This document shows, in pieces, positions 27,244 to 37,051 of a stretch of 64,000 nucleotides of DNA (the first letter of the stretch is position 1; every line of letters starts with the position of its first letter). Source of the stretch: Gracilimonas sp046602855 (GTDB lineage: Bacteria > Bacteroidota > Rhodothermia > Balneolales > Balneolaceae); the NCBI RefSeq assembly GCF_046602855.1, contig NZ_JBKINJ010000001.1:1798001-1862000 (forward strand), written 5' to 3'. A model generated the notes under the pieces. That model was not told the origin of the DNA. It saw only the letters and a list, made by a program, of their open reading frames with translations, and ran no database searches. The translations under genes and the position numbers were made by a program.

Positions 27244-28181
27244 CGATAACTGATTTCAATACAACCACCCTCGAACTTGAAGATGACTACGAGGGCCGTG
27301 TGATAGCCACACTGATTCGTTCACCCAAGAATAAACCGGGTAACAAACCTGTACTGTATTTGCATGGTTTCAACGATTACTTTTTTCAGACCCATGTGGC
27401 AGAACAGTTCAATGAAAATGGTTACAATTTCTATGCTCTGGATCTCAGAAAATATGGGCGATCTTTGCTTTCTCATCAACACCCAAACTACTGTAGATCG
27501 ATCACAGAATATTTTGAGGAGATAAATCGGTCAGTTGAGATCATTCAGGATAAGGATGATCAGAAGATCATAATGATCGGTCACTCCACAGGTGGGCTCA
27601 TAGCCTCTCTGTATCTCAACATCGGGAGATACAAGGATGAATTTGACCGACTCGTATTAAACTCACCTTTTTTGGATTTCAACATCAGCTTGTTTCAAAG
27701 GATCTTTTTGCTCCCTCTGGCCGGTCCTGTATCAGCTTTATTTCCATATGCTGCCCGGAAAAAGCCTTTTTCCCATTTATACGGTGCAAGTATTTCAGAG
27801 TCAAAACACGGTGAATGGGTTTACAACAAAGACTGGAAACCCATGAATGGTTTTCCGGCATATTTTAAGTGGATCTATGCTGTGAACCGTGCTCAGAAAA
27901 AACTCCGAAAACAATCATACATCAAAATACCTATCCTAATTCTTCACTCAGAGAGATCATCCAGGCCCGATAAATGGAAAGATATCTTAAAACGATCTGA
28001 TATGGTGCTGGATGTTAAGCATATCCGGAAATACGGGATAAAATTGGGGCCGGACGTTTCTTTGTTAGCCATCGACAACGCCATTCATGATGTATTTTTA
28101 TCTCAGAAAGAAGTCCGGGATCAGGCTTTCTGCAAAACCTTTGAGTGGCTTGAGAATACAAACCACGAGACCGCAGAGTGA
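27240..28181 (+). CDS. Alpha/beta hydrolase, monoacylglycerol-lipase-like
   Basis: 313 residues of the Hydrolase_4 (serine aminopeptidase S33/lysophospholipase) type. It shows the oxyanion segment YLHGFNDYF (40-48), the nucleophile elbow GHSTGG (114-119, Ser116), an acid region around LILHSERSSRPDKW and the catalytic His in DNAIHDVF. No signal peptide is seen, so it is cytoplasmic. It is translationally coupled to ywbE. The substrate is probably an acyl ester, not further defined. Confidence 0.8.
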   Translation: MTITDFNTTTLELEDDYEGRVIATLIRSPKNKPGNKPVLYLHGFNDYFFQTHVAEQFNENGYNFYALDLRKYGRSLLSHQHPNYCRSITEYFEEINRSVEIIQDKDDQKIIMIGHSTGGLIASLYLNIGRYKDEFDRLVLNSPFLDFNISLFQRIFLLPLAGPVSALFPYAARKKPFSHLYGASISESKHGEWVYNKDWKPMNGFPAYFKWIYAVNRAQKKLRKQSYIKIPILILHSERSSRPDKWKDILKRSDMVLDVKHIRKYGIKLGPDVSLLAIDNAIHDVFLSQKEVRDQAFCKTFEWLENTNHETAE

Positions 28182-28262
28182 TATCAGTATACGCTTTGAA
28201 AAACATTTTTATACAAAGACCGCGATAAAGATTAGCTGTCTTTCCATAAGAATACCAAGATG

Positions 28263-29147
28263 CTACATGAGTTTCTCACGTATTGGATGCAGCTCTTTTA
28301 CCCATTGATTAACAATGAACTCGTTATCTTTGATCCAGTTCTGAACCGCTCTTTGTTCATTATTAGGGAAAGTTTGTAACTCATCCATTAGGGTTCCCAA
28401 CTGTTCATTTGTAAGCTTATATCGCTCAAAAAATGTTGCTGCTCTTGAGTTCTCTTCTGAAAAACCCTCTCTGGCCAGGGTATATATTTGTTCGGTCTCA
28501 CCAAATACATTTTCAGGATCATCAAGAAACCTGAGTTCATACCGATTCATGATCCAATGTGGAGTCCATCCTGTAACAACAATAGGCTCTCTTCTTTTTA
28601 TTGCATTACTCAAAGTATCGGTCATCATCTGTTCACTCCCCTCCATAAGCTCTGCAGACAAACCATAGCTCTCAATAGCAGTCTTAGTAGCTTCCATTAC
28701 CCCGGCTCCGCTTCCAATACCTATGATCTGATCTACTACACTGTCCAATTCCCCTATCGTTTGAGCTTCTACATAGTTGGGTACCATTAACCCGGTTCGT
28801 ACGGTCTCAACATTTACGCCCAAATTTTCAAGATCAGCTCCATAATTATTCATGTAAGTTTTGTGAGTTTCCGGTAACCAGGCATCTACAAAAAGATCGT
28901 AATCTCCACTTTCGATTTCCCTAAATACTGACTCGATATCGGTCATCTTAGTTTCCACTTCGTATCCCAGCTCCGTTTGCAGTATTTCCGCAGCCAGATA
29001 TGTCATAGCCACTCCCTCTGACCAATCAGCATAAACTAATCTGATCTCTTTTTTTTCTTCTTCCTCACCCATGTTTCCACAGGCACCCAAAACTCCCGTA
29101 AGTAAAACTAAACAAGCTAAAAAATATCTCCCTAAATGACGTCTCAT
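28263..29147 (-). CDS. Glycine-betaine-type ABC substrate-binding lipoprotein (orphan)
   Basis: 294 residues of the OpuAC family. Start chosen at 29147 because an exact AAGGAGA lies 5 nt upstream. The longer frame has no such site. The lipobox VLGAC anchors it to the membrane. RLVYADWSEGVAM and VVTGWTPHWIM carry the Trp residues that build the aromatic cage for betaine. A paralogue, ProX, lies at 36090-36989 beside its ATPase and permease. This copy has no transporter genes next to it and may feed that complex or bind another quaternary amine. Confidence 0.88.
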   Translation of the reverse strand: MRRHLGRYFLACLVLLTGVLGACGNMGEEEEKKEIRLVYADWSEGVAMTYLAAEILQTELGYEVETKMTDIESVFREIESGDYDLFVDAWLPETHKTYMNNYGADLENLGVNVETVRTGLMVPNYVEAQTIGELDSVVDQIIGIGSGAGVMEATKTAIESYGLSAELMEGSEQMMTDTLSNAIKRREPIVVTGWTPHWIMNRYELRFLDDPENVFGETEQIYTLAREGFSEENSRAATFFERYKLTNEQLGTLMDELQTFPNNEQRAVQNWIKDNEFIVNQWVKELHPIREKLM

Positions 29148-29151
29148 ACTT

Positions 29152-29158
29152 TCTCCTT
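29152..29158 (-). promoter_or_regulatory. Strong Shine-Dalgarno site of the orphan binding protein
   Basis: AAGGAGA, 5 nt before the ATG at 29147, decides the start. Such sites are rare in this window. Confidence 0.8.
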
Positions 29159-29328
29159 TGTGGTGATAAAACAATTAATTATACCTCTAATATAGGGGAA
29201 ACAGAGAAAATGTAAAGTAAAAGAACCTTTATCATGGTTATAGTAAATTCCGGTGTTTTGCTTTATCCCTTCGAATGTTTCAAAAAGGGATGCGGTTAGT
29301 TTATCAAACTTCATTAAAAAACCATGCT

Positions 29329-30081
29329 ATGTTAAGATCTGCTGCTATTCTGATCATTACCTGTTTACTTACGGCCTCATCTGTCTTTGCCCAGCTCAAT
29401 AATAATCCTGATACCTTCGAGACTGAAAATGGGGACCTGAAAGTGCATCCAATCCTTCACGGAACTGTGATCTTTGAATGGAATGATGTTGATGTTTATG
29501 TGGATCCATGGGGGTCGGCCGATCTTTATGAGGGAAAATCAGAGCCAGAACTGATCCTTATCACACACCCTCATGGTGATCATCTGAGCAATGAAACCCT
29601 GGCTGCCCTCAATACTGAAAATGCAACCTTCATTGTGCCACAGGTTGTAGCCGAACAGATGCCTGAAAAATATTCCGAACAAGTTGTCATTCTTAAAAAC
29701 GGGGAAACTTATTCGCAAAATGGCATCAAAATAAAAGCTATTCCAATGTATAATCTACCAAACGAAGGTGCCCGCCATACTAAAAACTGGGGTAATGGAT
29801 ATGTTATCACAATGGCCGGACAAAGACTTTATGTATCTGGAGATACTGAAGACATTCCTGAAATGCGTCAGCTTGAGAAAATTGACATCGCTTTTGTGTG
29901 TATGAACCTTCCCTATACAATGGATATATATCAGGCTGCCAGTGGAGTTCTGGATTTTGAGCCAAAGGTGATGTATCCATATCACCACCGGGGTCAGGAT
30001 ATCGAGCGGTTCAAAGAAGTGGTAGACTGGGAAGGTAAGGATATTGATGTCCGCCTTAAGAATTGGTATCCGGAGCGGTAA
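29329..30081 (+). CDS. Secreted metallo-beta-lactamase-fold hydrolase
   Basis: 250 residues from the ATG at 29329, which begins a signal peptide (cut after VFAQ). An ATG 18 codons upstream would bury it behind a charged tail. THPHGDH (79-85) is the HxHxDH zinc motif, followed by His in RHTKNW, SGDTED supplying the bridging Asp, and PYHHRGQD as the last ligand. The family resembles UlaG-like L-ascorbate lactonases and N-acyl-PE phospholipase-like enzymes, but the substrate cannot be assigned. Confidence 0.82.
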   Translation: MLRSAAILIITCLLTASSVFAQLNNNPDTFETENGDLKVHPILHGTVIFEWNDVDVYVDPWGSADLYEGKSEPELILITHPHGDHLSNETLAALNTENATFIVPQVVAEQMPEKYSEQVVILKNGETYSQNGIKIKAIPMYNLPNEGARHTKNWGNGYVITMAGQRLYVSGDTEDIPEMRQLEKIDIAFVCMNLPYTMDIYQAASGVLDFEPKVMYPYHHRGQDIERFKEVVDWEGKDIDVRLKNWYPER

Positions 30082-30133
30082 ATTTCACATCTATTGGTAT
30101 TAAATCATACCTTCAAAACAAAAAATACAAGGT

Positions 30134-30766
30134 ATGGATTGTACTCTTTGTTCAGCAGAACTCGAACCGTTTTACTATTACGAAAAGGAAAGTCGCAACT
30201 ATCTTCGTTGTCCAAATTGTAAAGCAGTACTGATGGACAAAAAAGATTACCCTACCACTGATGAGGAGATCATAAGATATGAGAGCCATAACAATGACGT
30301 AGAGGACCCCCGTTATCAAAAATTTGTATCACCTCTAGTCAATAAGATCCTGGCCAATTTTAGCCAAGATCACAAAGGACTTGATTTCGGAGCCGGCACC
30401 GGTCCGGTGATCACTAAGATGCTAACAGACGAAGGATATGATATCATTACATACGATCCTTACTTTGATAATGATAAAACCGTATTTGATCAAAGATTTG
30501 ATTACATCGTTAGTTGTGAAGTGATCGAACACTTCCATGAACCTTACACAGAATTTGAAAGACTCAGAAAAATGCTGAAACCCGGTGGCGCATTATTCCT
30601 CAAAACGGATGTTTATACCGAAGACAGAGATTTCCACGCCTGGTATTACAAGAGTGATGAGACCCATGTGTTCTTTTATCACCCATATACATTTAAATGG
30701 ATAAAAAATGAATTTAGCTTTAACTCTTTAGAAATTGATGGTCGACATATTTCACTATCTGCCTAA
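30134..30766 (+). CDS. Class I methyltransferase with N-terminal zinc ribbon
   Basis: 210 residues. Cys3, Cys6, Cys26 and Cys29 (CTLC and CPNC) form a small zinc ribbon. LDFGAGTGPV (83-92) is SAM motif I, SCEVIEHFHEP is the post-II strand, and LKPGGALFLKTD follows. The target is unknown. The 3' end overlaps the convergent M1 peptidase gene by 12 bp. Confidence 0.85.
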   Translation: MDCTLCSAELEPFYYYEKESRNYLRCPNCKAVLMDKKDYPTTDEEIIRYESHNNDVEDPRYQKFVSPLVNKILANFSQDHKGLDFGAGTGPVITKMLTDEGYDIITYDPYFDNDKTVFDQRFDYIVSCEVIEHFHEPYTEFERLRKMLKPGGALFLKTDVYTEDRDFHAWYYKSDETHVFFYHPYTFKWIKNEFSFNSLEIDGRHISLSA

Positions 30767-32392
30767 AAGATCAAAACTGCCCACATAATAGTTTGGATCT
30801 ACAGTCAGGTTGTTGTTATCCAAAGATTCAATCCCTAATCGCTGCCATGATGTAGTTGGATAAAGCCTTGTCTCCTTTCCATTCAGCGTAACATCAACTG
30901 GCAGATCAAAGCCTCTAACTGCGTTACCCCATCGATAAGTGAATCTTCCATTACGAAATGCATATTCTAAAGTTGGTATCCGTGTGTCACGCAGGTATTG
31001 ATCAAAAACCCTGGACAGATCCCTTCCAAAACTGTTGCTGATAAACTCCTCTACCTGCGTTGAGTGCACGGTTTTATGATAGAACTCACGGTTCAACCCC
31101 CGCAGTGTTGCTCTCCAAAGGGAATCGTCATCAGCAACCTGACGAAGCGTATGAAGCAGGTTCCCACCTTTGTTATACATATCTCCTGAACCTCGATGAT
31201 AAACCCCATGTGTCCCCATTAAAGGTCGGTCATTCAAGATCCCAAGCCTTAATCCCTGCACATATTCATTGGCCGCTTGAGTCCCAAAGTGATAATCCAG
31301 ATACAGGCTTTCGGAATAATTGGTAAAGCCTTCATGTACCCACATATCTGCCACATCAGCATAAGTGATGTTATTGGCGAACCATTCGTGGCCGGTTTCA
31401 TGAATAATGATGAAATCAAATTTCAATCCCCATCCCGAGCCACTCAGATCCCTTCCGCGATATCCATTCTCATACCCATTGCCGTAGGTCACCGAACTCT
31501 GGTGTTCCATTCCCAGATAAGGCGCTTCCACCAATTTATAACCATCCTCATAAAACGGATAGGGGCCAAACCAATATTCGAAAGCTTCCATCATGGGTTT
31601 AACCTGCTTGAACTGCTCCCTGGCTTTTTCTTCATTCTCACGCAGCACATAATAATCCAGGGTCAAGGCACCATTTTCACCATCATAGGTTTCACCAAAG
31701 TGCACATAATCCCCGATGTTGATGTTGACCCCGTAATTGTTGATGGGATTATTTACAAACCAGTTCCAGGTTTTGGTCCCATCTCTGTGTTCATCCACCC
31801 GTTCTAACCTGCCATTAGAAACATCCATCAGGTCACCCGGTGTTGTAATGCTAATTCTCATACTGTCAGGTTCATCATAGGGATGGTCCTTATTTGGCCA
31901 CCATACACTTGAACCGATACCCTGATTTGAGGTAGCTACAAAAGGTTTTCCGTTACTGTCTGTTGTCCATGTGAAGCCACCATCCCAGGGTGGATTATCA
32001 GCCACCACCGGTCTACCGAAATATTCTACCACTACCTTATTCACATCTCCTGTTACCTGTCTTTTATTCAGCTTCACAAAGAAAGCACTCCCCTCCCTTA
32101 TAAAATCCAGGTTTTCTCCATCTTGACTAATGCCGGTGATCTTAAGCGGTTTCTGAAGATCAATTTGCATGGTTTTACCCGGCTCAAGGACTGTATACTG
32201 GATGAGATTTTTTCCGGTAATGGCACTATCTGCAATTTGAACTTCAACTTCCAAATGGTAATAATTAAGATCCCACCATGCTCTTTCTTCGGTAATGCTG
32301 CCCCTCAGCGTGTCTTGCCGACTAAAATTATTCTGCCCATAGACTTCACCTACCCACCACATCGGCAAAGTCAATAGAATAACTAAGCTCAT
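30755..32392 (-). CDS. Secreted M1 family aminopeptidase
   Basis: 545 residues from the ATG at 32392, which opens a signal peptide (cut near VYGQ). An upstream extension of 31 codons is open but lacks the peptide pattern. HETGH (331-335) with Glu354 gives the HExxH-18-E zinc site, and GMEHQSS stands for the exopeptidase GAMEN motif. It acts outside the cytoplasm, trimming N-terminal residues from peptides. The gene stands alone, convergent with the methyltransferase gene. Confidence 0.9.
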   Translation of the reverse strand: MSLVILLTLPMWWVGEVYGQNNFSRQDTLRGSITEERAWWDLNYYHLEVEVQIADSAITGKNLIQYTVLEPGKTMQIDLQKPLKITGISQDGENLDFIREGSAFFVKLNKRQVTGDVNKVVVEYFGRPVVADNPPWDGGFTWTTDSNGKPFVATSNQGIGSSVWWPNKDHPYDEPDSMRISITTPGDLMDVSNGRLERVDEHRDGTKTWNWFVNNPINNYGVNINIGDYVHFGETYDGENGALTLDYYVLRENEEKAREQFKQVKPMMEAFEYWFGPYPFYEDGYKLVEAPYLGMEHQSSVTYGNGYENGYRGRDLSGSGWGLKFDFIIIHETGHEWFANNITYADVADMWVHEGFTNYSESLYLDYHFGTQAANEYVQGLRLGILNDRPLMGTHGVYHRGSGDMYNKGGNLLHTLRQVADDDSLWRATLRGLNREFYHKTVHSTQVEEFISNSFGRDLSRVFDQYLRDTRIPTLEYAFRNGRFTYRWGNAVRGFDLPVDVTLNGKETRLYPTTSWQRLGIESLDNNNLTVDPNYYVGSFDLLGR

Positions 32393-32537
32393 TTTGAACT
32401 TAATGGTGGTAATTTTTATTAGGTTGCTGAACATAGTAAAAACATTACAAAACGACATATAATTGATATATCTAAACATCTGCATAAGTTGTTTTAGTTA
32501 ATTATTTATATAAAAGATAAACTTTTTAAGCCTGCAC

Positions 32538-32563
32538 TACTTCGTTATATTTGAAGCGAAGTA
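32538..32563. promoter_or_regulatory. Inverted repeat upstream of the porin gene
   Basis: TACTTCG and CGAAGTA, 12 bp apart, lie about 140 bp before the porin ATG in an AT-rich divergent gap. They might be an operator for osmolyte control. No regulator is known. Confidence 0.3.
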
Positions 32564-32704
32564 AAATTTAAGAGAATTACTTAAAACACATAACTGAAAG
32601 TGCAATAACTGCTGCATTTCACCGTGTTCTCCTCCATCTGCTTTCACGGAGAGTTTTCTAGTTTAATTAACATAAACTGTAACAATCAAAGTCACAGAAT
32701 TACA

Positions 32705-33862
32705 ATGAAAAAACTTACACTCTTCATTACTTCAATATTCATGCTTATTCCTGCATACTTATTTGCACAGGATGATGAATCATCGCTAAGCATTGGTGGT
32801 GCTGTTCGTTATAATGTTATTTTGACCGATTATGAAGACGGCTCAATAGATAACAATGACGGACAGTTTACATGGGACACGTGGAGAATAAACGTTAATG
32901 CTGAAAAAAATGGTGTCAAACTGAATTTTGAGTATCGGTTCTACCCAACATTCAATACACACTTTGTGAAACAGGGTTGGTTAGGATATGACTTCGATGA
33001 AAAGAATAATATTCAGATCGGTGTTACTCAAGTACCTTTTGGCAACCTTCAGTACAACTCACATAATTGGTGGTTCCAAGGGCCTTACTACGTAGGTCTC
33101 GAAGATGATCATGATATGGGTATCAAATATACACATACAGCCGAAAAATGGGACGTTATGGCTGCTTATTTCTTTCAGCCGGAACCTGCAGGACCTGCAG
33201 GCGGATCGGCATCATTTGGATTCGGAGGCTCCGGACGTTACTCCTATGATATTGTACCGGCCGGGAATCAGACCAATTATGAACGGAATCAACTCAACCT
33301 GCGAACCACAAGAACTTTTGAGATCACCGAGGGTAACATTCAGCTTGGTGTAAGTGGTCAAATTGGTCAGATCTGGAATCAAGTCCAGGATGAAACAAGT
33401 GGCCGTTATGCCATTGCTGCCCATACTGATATCAATTATGGAAACTGGAATTTCAAAGGGCAATTTACCAATTTTGGAATGGATGCAATAGATGACAGCG
33501 GGCAATCTATTGATGCTGTACAAATGGGCGCATATGGATCACCTTATGCTGTTGCAACCGAGATGAGCATGTATTCTGCCGGACTCAGTTACAGCCATGA
33601 TGTTGATTGGGGACCTATCACTAATCTGAATTTTTATAATGACTACACGTATTTTCAGAAAAACATTGATGGTTACAATGATGCCCATCAAAATGTGATC
33701 GGATTCTTACTTTCTGCCGGAAATGTATACACCTATTTTGATATAGCCCGCGGAAGTAACCATCCCTGGTTAACTGAAAACTTTGGTCAGGGTCTTGGAC
33801 AGGGTGTAAACGATGCACGCTGGAACACACGCTTCAACATAAATATTGGGTACTACTTCTAA
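32705..33862 (+). CDS. Outer-membrane porin-like barrel
   Basis: 385 residues from the ATG at 32705, with a signal peptide (cut after YLFAQ). The body alternates polar and aromatic residues over many beta strands (for example GGAVRYNVILTDYED, FEYRFYPTFNTHF) and ends in FNINIGYYF, a terminal aromatic strand read by the BAM machinery. The family resembles carbohydrate or phosphate-selective porins. A terminator follows, so it is a separate transcript, but it lies directly before proVWX and may let betaine cross the outer membrane. Confidence 0.75.
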   Translation: MKKLTLFITSIFMLIPAYLFAQDDESSLSIGGAVRYNVILTDYEDGSIDNNDGQFTWDTWRINVNAEKNGVKLNFEYRFYPTFNTHFVKQGWLGYDFDEKNNIQIGVTQVPFGNLQYNSHNWWFQGPYYVGLEDDHDMGIKYTHTAEKWDVMAAYFFQPEPAGPAGGSASFGFGGSGRYSYDIVPAGNQTNYERNQLNLRTTRTFEITEGNIQLGVSGQIGQIWNQVQDETSGRYAIAAHTDINYGNWNFKGQFTNFGMDAIDDSGQSIDAVQMGAYGSPYAVATEMSMYSAGLSYSHDVDWGPITNLNFYNDYTYFQKNIDGYNDAHQNVIGFLLSAGNVYTYFDIARGSNHPWLTENFGQGLGQGVNDARWNTRFNINIGYYF

Positions 33863-33871
33863 ATATTTAAG

Positions 33872-33902
33872 GGTCCGTGAAAGAAACGGACCTTTTATTT
33901 TA
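33872..33902 (+). terminator. Terminator after the porin gene
   Basis: GGTCCGT pairs with ACGGACC around GAAAGAA, followed by TTTTATTTT. Confidence 0.85.
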
Positions 33903-33978
33903 AGGCTTTTCAAATAAAAAATAATAGCCTTACAACGCCAAAAGAAGTTGCAACTGAAATTTGAATATAACATCTAAT

Positions 33979-35208
33979 ATGGCCGCAATTACTGTTAAGA
34001 ACTTATTTAAAATTTTTGGGAAGAAACCCGAAAAGGCACTCCCATTAATTGAAGAAGGTAAATCAAAAGATGAGATCCTGAATGAAACGGGCAATACCAT
34101 TGCGATCAATGATGCCAGTTTCGAGGTCAAAGAAAAGGAAATGTTTGTAATTATGGGGCTTTCAGGAAGTGGAAAGTCAACTGTATTACGCTGTCTCAAC
34201 CGCCTTATTGAACCCACTAGCGGAACCATCATGATCGGCGATGAGGATATCACTAAAATGGACAAAGATCGGTTGCTTGAGTTGAGGCGAAAACACATGT
34301 CTATGGTATTCCAAAATTTTGGTCTTTTCCCACACCGAACCGTAGCCAACAATGTTGAATACGGGCTCGAAATTAGTGGAATGGATAAAGATAAAAGGAA
34401 AGAAAAAGCCTATGAGGCACTTGAGATCGTTGGACTCAAAGGATATGAAGAACAAAAGCCAAGCGAGCTGAGTGGAGGTATGCAACAGAGAGTTGGATTG
34501 GCCAGAGCCCTTGCTAACGACCCTGAAATACTGCTGATGGATGAAGCCTTCAGTGCACTTGATCCACTTATAAGGGCTGACATGCAAGACGAGCTTCTTG
34601 AACTTCAGGCAGAAGTTCATAAAACTGTTGTATTTATCACTCATGATCTGGATGAGGCACTTAAGATCGGTGACAGGATCGCAATCATGAAAGACGGTTA
34701 TGTAGTACAAGTTGGCACACCGGAAGAAATTCTGACTAACCCCGCCAACGATTATGTAAAGGCCTTCGTGCAAAATGTGGATCGCACAAAAGTGATCACT
34801 GCGCAAGCTATCATGAGAAAAGCACCGACGGTTCAAATACCAAAAGACGGACCTTCAGTAGCTATTCGTAATATGGAAAAAGTTGGGGTATCCACAACCT
34901 ATGTGGTGAACGAAAACCGACATCTCAAAGGCATCGTTACAATTGATGATGCCATAGAACTTAAAGACAGAGATAGCAAAGATCTGCAAGAAATTCTGAT
35001 TAAAGACATAGAAGTTGCAGGACCGGATACTCCGATAAATGCCTTGCTTTCCAAATCAATCCAATCCAAATATCCGATTGCTGTTGTTGATGAAGACAGT
35101 AAATTACTCGGAATCGTAGACAGGGCAACTATCCTGGCCGAGCTAAATGAAAATGGTTCCGGTGAATCTGAATCAGATAAAGAGAAATTCAAAATATCCA
35201 GCACATAA
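33979..35208 (+). CDS. proV: Glycine betaine/proline ABC transporter ATPase
   Basis: 409 residues. Walker A GLSGSGKST (60-68), the family-specific SMVFQNFGLFPH, signature LSGGMQQRV and Walker B ILLMDEAFSALD are present. The C-terminal third is a pair of CBS domains (YVVNENRHLKGIVT, YPIAVVDEDSKLLGIVD), which in OpuA sense ionic strength at the membrane. The start is taken at the ATG at 33979. A TTG six codons upstream is also open. Two bases separate it from proW. Confidence 0.95.
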   Translation: MAAITVKNLFKIFGKKPEKALPLIEEGKSKDEILNETGNTIAINDASFEVKEKEMFVIMGLSGSGKSTVLRCLNRLIEPTSGTIMIGDEDITKMDKDRLLELRRKHMSMVFQNFGLFPHRTVANNVEYGLEISGMDKDKRKEKAYEALEIVGLKGYEEQKPSELSGGMQQRVGLARALANDPEILLMDEAFSALDPLIRADMQDELLELQAEVHKTVVFITHDLDEALKIGDRIAIMKDGYVVQVGTPEEILTNPANDYVKAFVQNVDRTKVITAQAIMRKAPTVQIPKDGPSVAIRNMEKVGVSTTYVVNENRHLKGIVTIDDAIELKDRDSKDLQEILIKDIEVAGPDTPINALLSKSIQSKYPIAVVDEDSKLLGIVDRATILAELNENGSGESESDKEKFKISST

Positions 35209-35210
35209 TT

Positions 35211-36035
35211 ATGATTGATATTCCCGTAGGAGAATTCTTTGAATTCCTTATTAACTGGCTTACTGACAACCTGGGTGGCTTCTTTGATGTGATCACTGTT
35301 ACTGTTAAAACCTTTTTAACAGGCATTGAGAACATTCTGTTATACCCACATCCTGTTATAATGATCATTTTGCTGGCAGCACTTGCCTGGTATATCTCAG
35401 GAAAGGGTGTTGGTATTTTCACGATATTGGGTTTGATATTAGTGGAAGGCATGAATATGTGGGATGGTACCATGGAAACATTGGCTCTCATCATCACTGC
35501 CGTATTCATTGCATTGTTAATCGGAGTTCCAGTAGGTATCTGGTCATCTAAAAATGATACCGTCGAAAGCGTCGTAAGGCCTATATTGGACTTCATGCAA
35601 ACCATGCCGGCATTCGTCTACCTTATTCCCGCTGTATTATTTTTTGGTCTGGGACAAGTACCCGGCATTATAGCAACTTTGATCTTTGCGATGCCGCCGG
35701 CTGTACGGCTCACAAACCTGGGCATTAGACAAGTGCCTGAAGAGATCCGCGAGGCAGCCTTAGCTTTTGGTTCCGATAACAAACAAATGCTTTTTAAAGT
35801 AGAACTCCCGGTTGCCATGCCAACCATACTTGCCGGGGTTAACCAAACCATTATGCTGGCACTTTCTATGGTAGTAATTGCTGCCCTGATTGGAGCCGGC
35901 GGGCTTGGTCAACCGGTGGTAGAAGGATTACAACGCCTTGATATCGGTTTAGGTTTTGAAGGCGGTCTGGCCATCGTAATTCTCGCCGTATTTCTGGATC
36001 GTGTGACACAGTCTTTAGGAACCAGGTCGAATTGA
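35211..36035 (+). CDS. proW: Glycine betaine/proline ABC transporter permease
   Basis: 274 residues with about six transmembrane helices. DFMQTMPAFVYLIPAVLFFG and the cytoplasmic EAA-like loop IREAALAFGSDNKQMLFKVE are characteristic of ProW/OpuAB. The N-terminal amphipathic stretch GEFFEFLINWLTDNLGGFFD is also typical. It lies between proV and proX in one transcription unit. Confidence 0.94.
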   Translation: MIDIPVGEFFEFLINWLTDNLGGFFDVITVTVKTFLTGIENILLYPHPVIMIILLAALAWYISGKGVGIFTILGLILVEGMNMWDGTMETLALIITAVFIALLIGVPVGIWSSKNDTVESVVRPILDFMQTMPAFVYLIPAVLFFGLGQVPGIIATLIFAMPPAVRLTNLGIRQVPEEIREAALAFGSDNKQMLFKVELPVAMPTILAGVNQTIMLALSMVVIAALIGAGGLGQPVVEGLQRLDIGLGFEGGLAIVILAVFLDRVTQSLGTRSN

Positions 36036-36089
36036 TACTTAACTTTTTACGAATAAATTGTAAATCACAAATCAAACAAATAAAGAATT

Positions 36090-36989
36090 ATGATAACTAA
36101 CAATAAATACTTGAACCTGCTTTCGAAGCTAGGCGTTTTTATACTCGCCATTGGCTTTCTGAGTGGATGCGCACAAAATCAAAACAATCAAAAATCGGCT
36201 GACTTAGTATATGTCAACTGGGCTGAAGGAATAGCTTACACAAATCTTGCAAAAGCCATACTTGAAGACAAAATGGGTTACGAAGTTGAGATCACATCCG
36301 CCGGTGTTGGTCCCGCTTATACAGCCGTTGCTCAAGGTGATGCTGATGCTTTCATGGAAACATGGCTACCTGTTCTTCATGCCGACTATTACGAACAGTT
36401 CAAAGACCAGATAACTGACCTTGGAACGGTATATGATGGCACTCAAAGTGGTTTGGTTGTACCAACATATGTTGAAATTGATAGTATATCTCAATTAAAC
36501 GATGTTGCAGATCGTTTTAACGGTGAGATCACAGGTATTGATGCCGGAGCCGGTATTATGAGTACCACTAAAAATGTGATCGAAGAATACAATCTGGATC
36601 TTGAACTGGTACAATCCAGTGGACCGGCTATGACCTCGGCCCTGCAAAGCGCCTATAATGATGAAGAATGGATCGTGGTAACCGGTTGGAAACCTCACTG
36701 GATGTTCGGTCGATTTGACCTCAAGTTTCTCAAACAGGATCCTGACAAGGAGATTTGGGGAACGGGAAAGATACATATAATGGGTCGACAGGATCTGGAA
36801 AATGACAAGCCTGAGCTGGCTCAGTTTTTATCCAATATGTACTTAACTGACGCAGAGTTAGCCGACCTGATGGTAGCTATTGAAACCTCTGATGAAAATG
36901 CTGAAACAGTTGCCAGAAACTGGTTAACTGAAAATGAAGATGTTATTGAAGATTGGATCCCTGAAAATAGTGAAGAGACTTCTATGTAA
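36090..36989 (+). CDS. proX: Glycine betaine-binding lipoprotein
   Basis: 299 residues of the OpuAC family, with lipobox LSGC. VYVNWAEGIAYT and VVTGWKPHWMF hold the aromatic cage Trp residues for the quaternary ammonium head. It is the third gene of proVWX, so all three parts of an osmoprotectant importer are present. It ends before a hairpin that serves the convergent gene pair. A second OpuAC-like protein is encoded at 28263-29147. Confidence 0.94.
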   Translation: MITNNKYLNLLSKLGVFILAIGFLSGCAQNQNNQKSADLVYVNWAEGIAYTNLAKAILEDKMGYEVEITSAGVGPAYTAVAQGDADAFMETWLPVLHADYYEQFKDQITDLGTVYDGTQSGLVVPTYVEIDSISQLNDVADRFNGEITGIDAGAGIMSTTKNVIEEYNLDLELVQSSGPAMTSALQSAYNDEEWIVVTGWKPHWMFGRFDLKFLKQDPDKEIWGTGKIHIMGRQDLENDKPELAQFLSNMYLTDAELADLMVAIETSDENAETVARNWLTENEDVIEDWIPENSEETSM

Positions 36990-37015
36990 TTCTTCAGATC
37001 TATATCTGACTATTG

Positions 37016-37050
37016 AAAGGAAATGCGTTAGCTCGTGTTTCCTTTTTTAT
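37016..37050. terminator. Bidirectional hairpin between proX and the HhH-barrel gene
   Basis: AAAGGAAA and TTTCCTTT pair across 14 nt, followed by TTTATTTT on the plus strand. Both convergent genes end beside it. Confidence 0.65.
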
Positions 37051-37051
37051 T

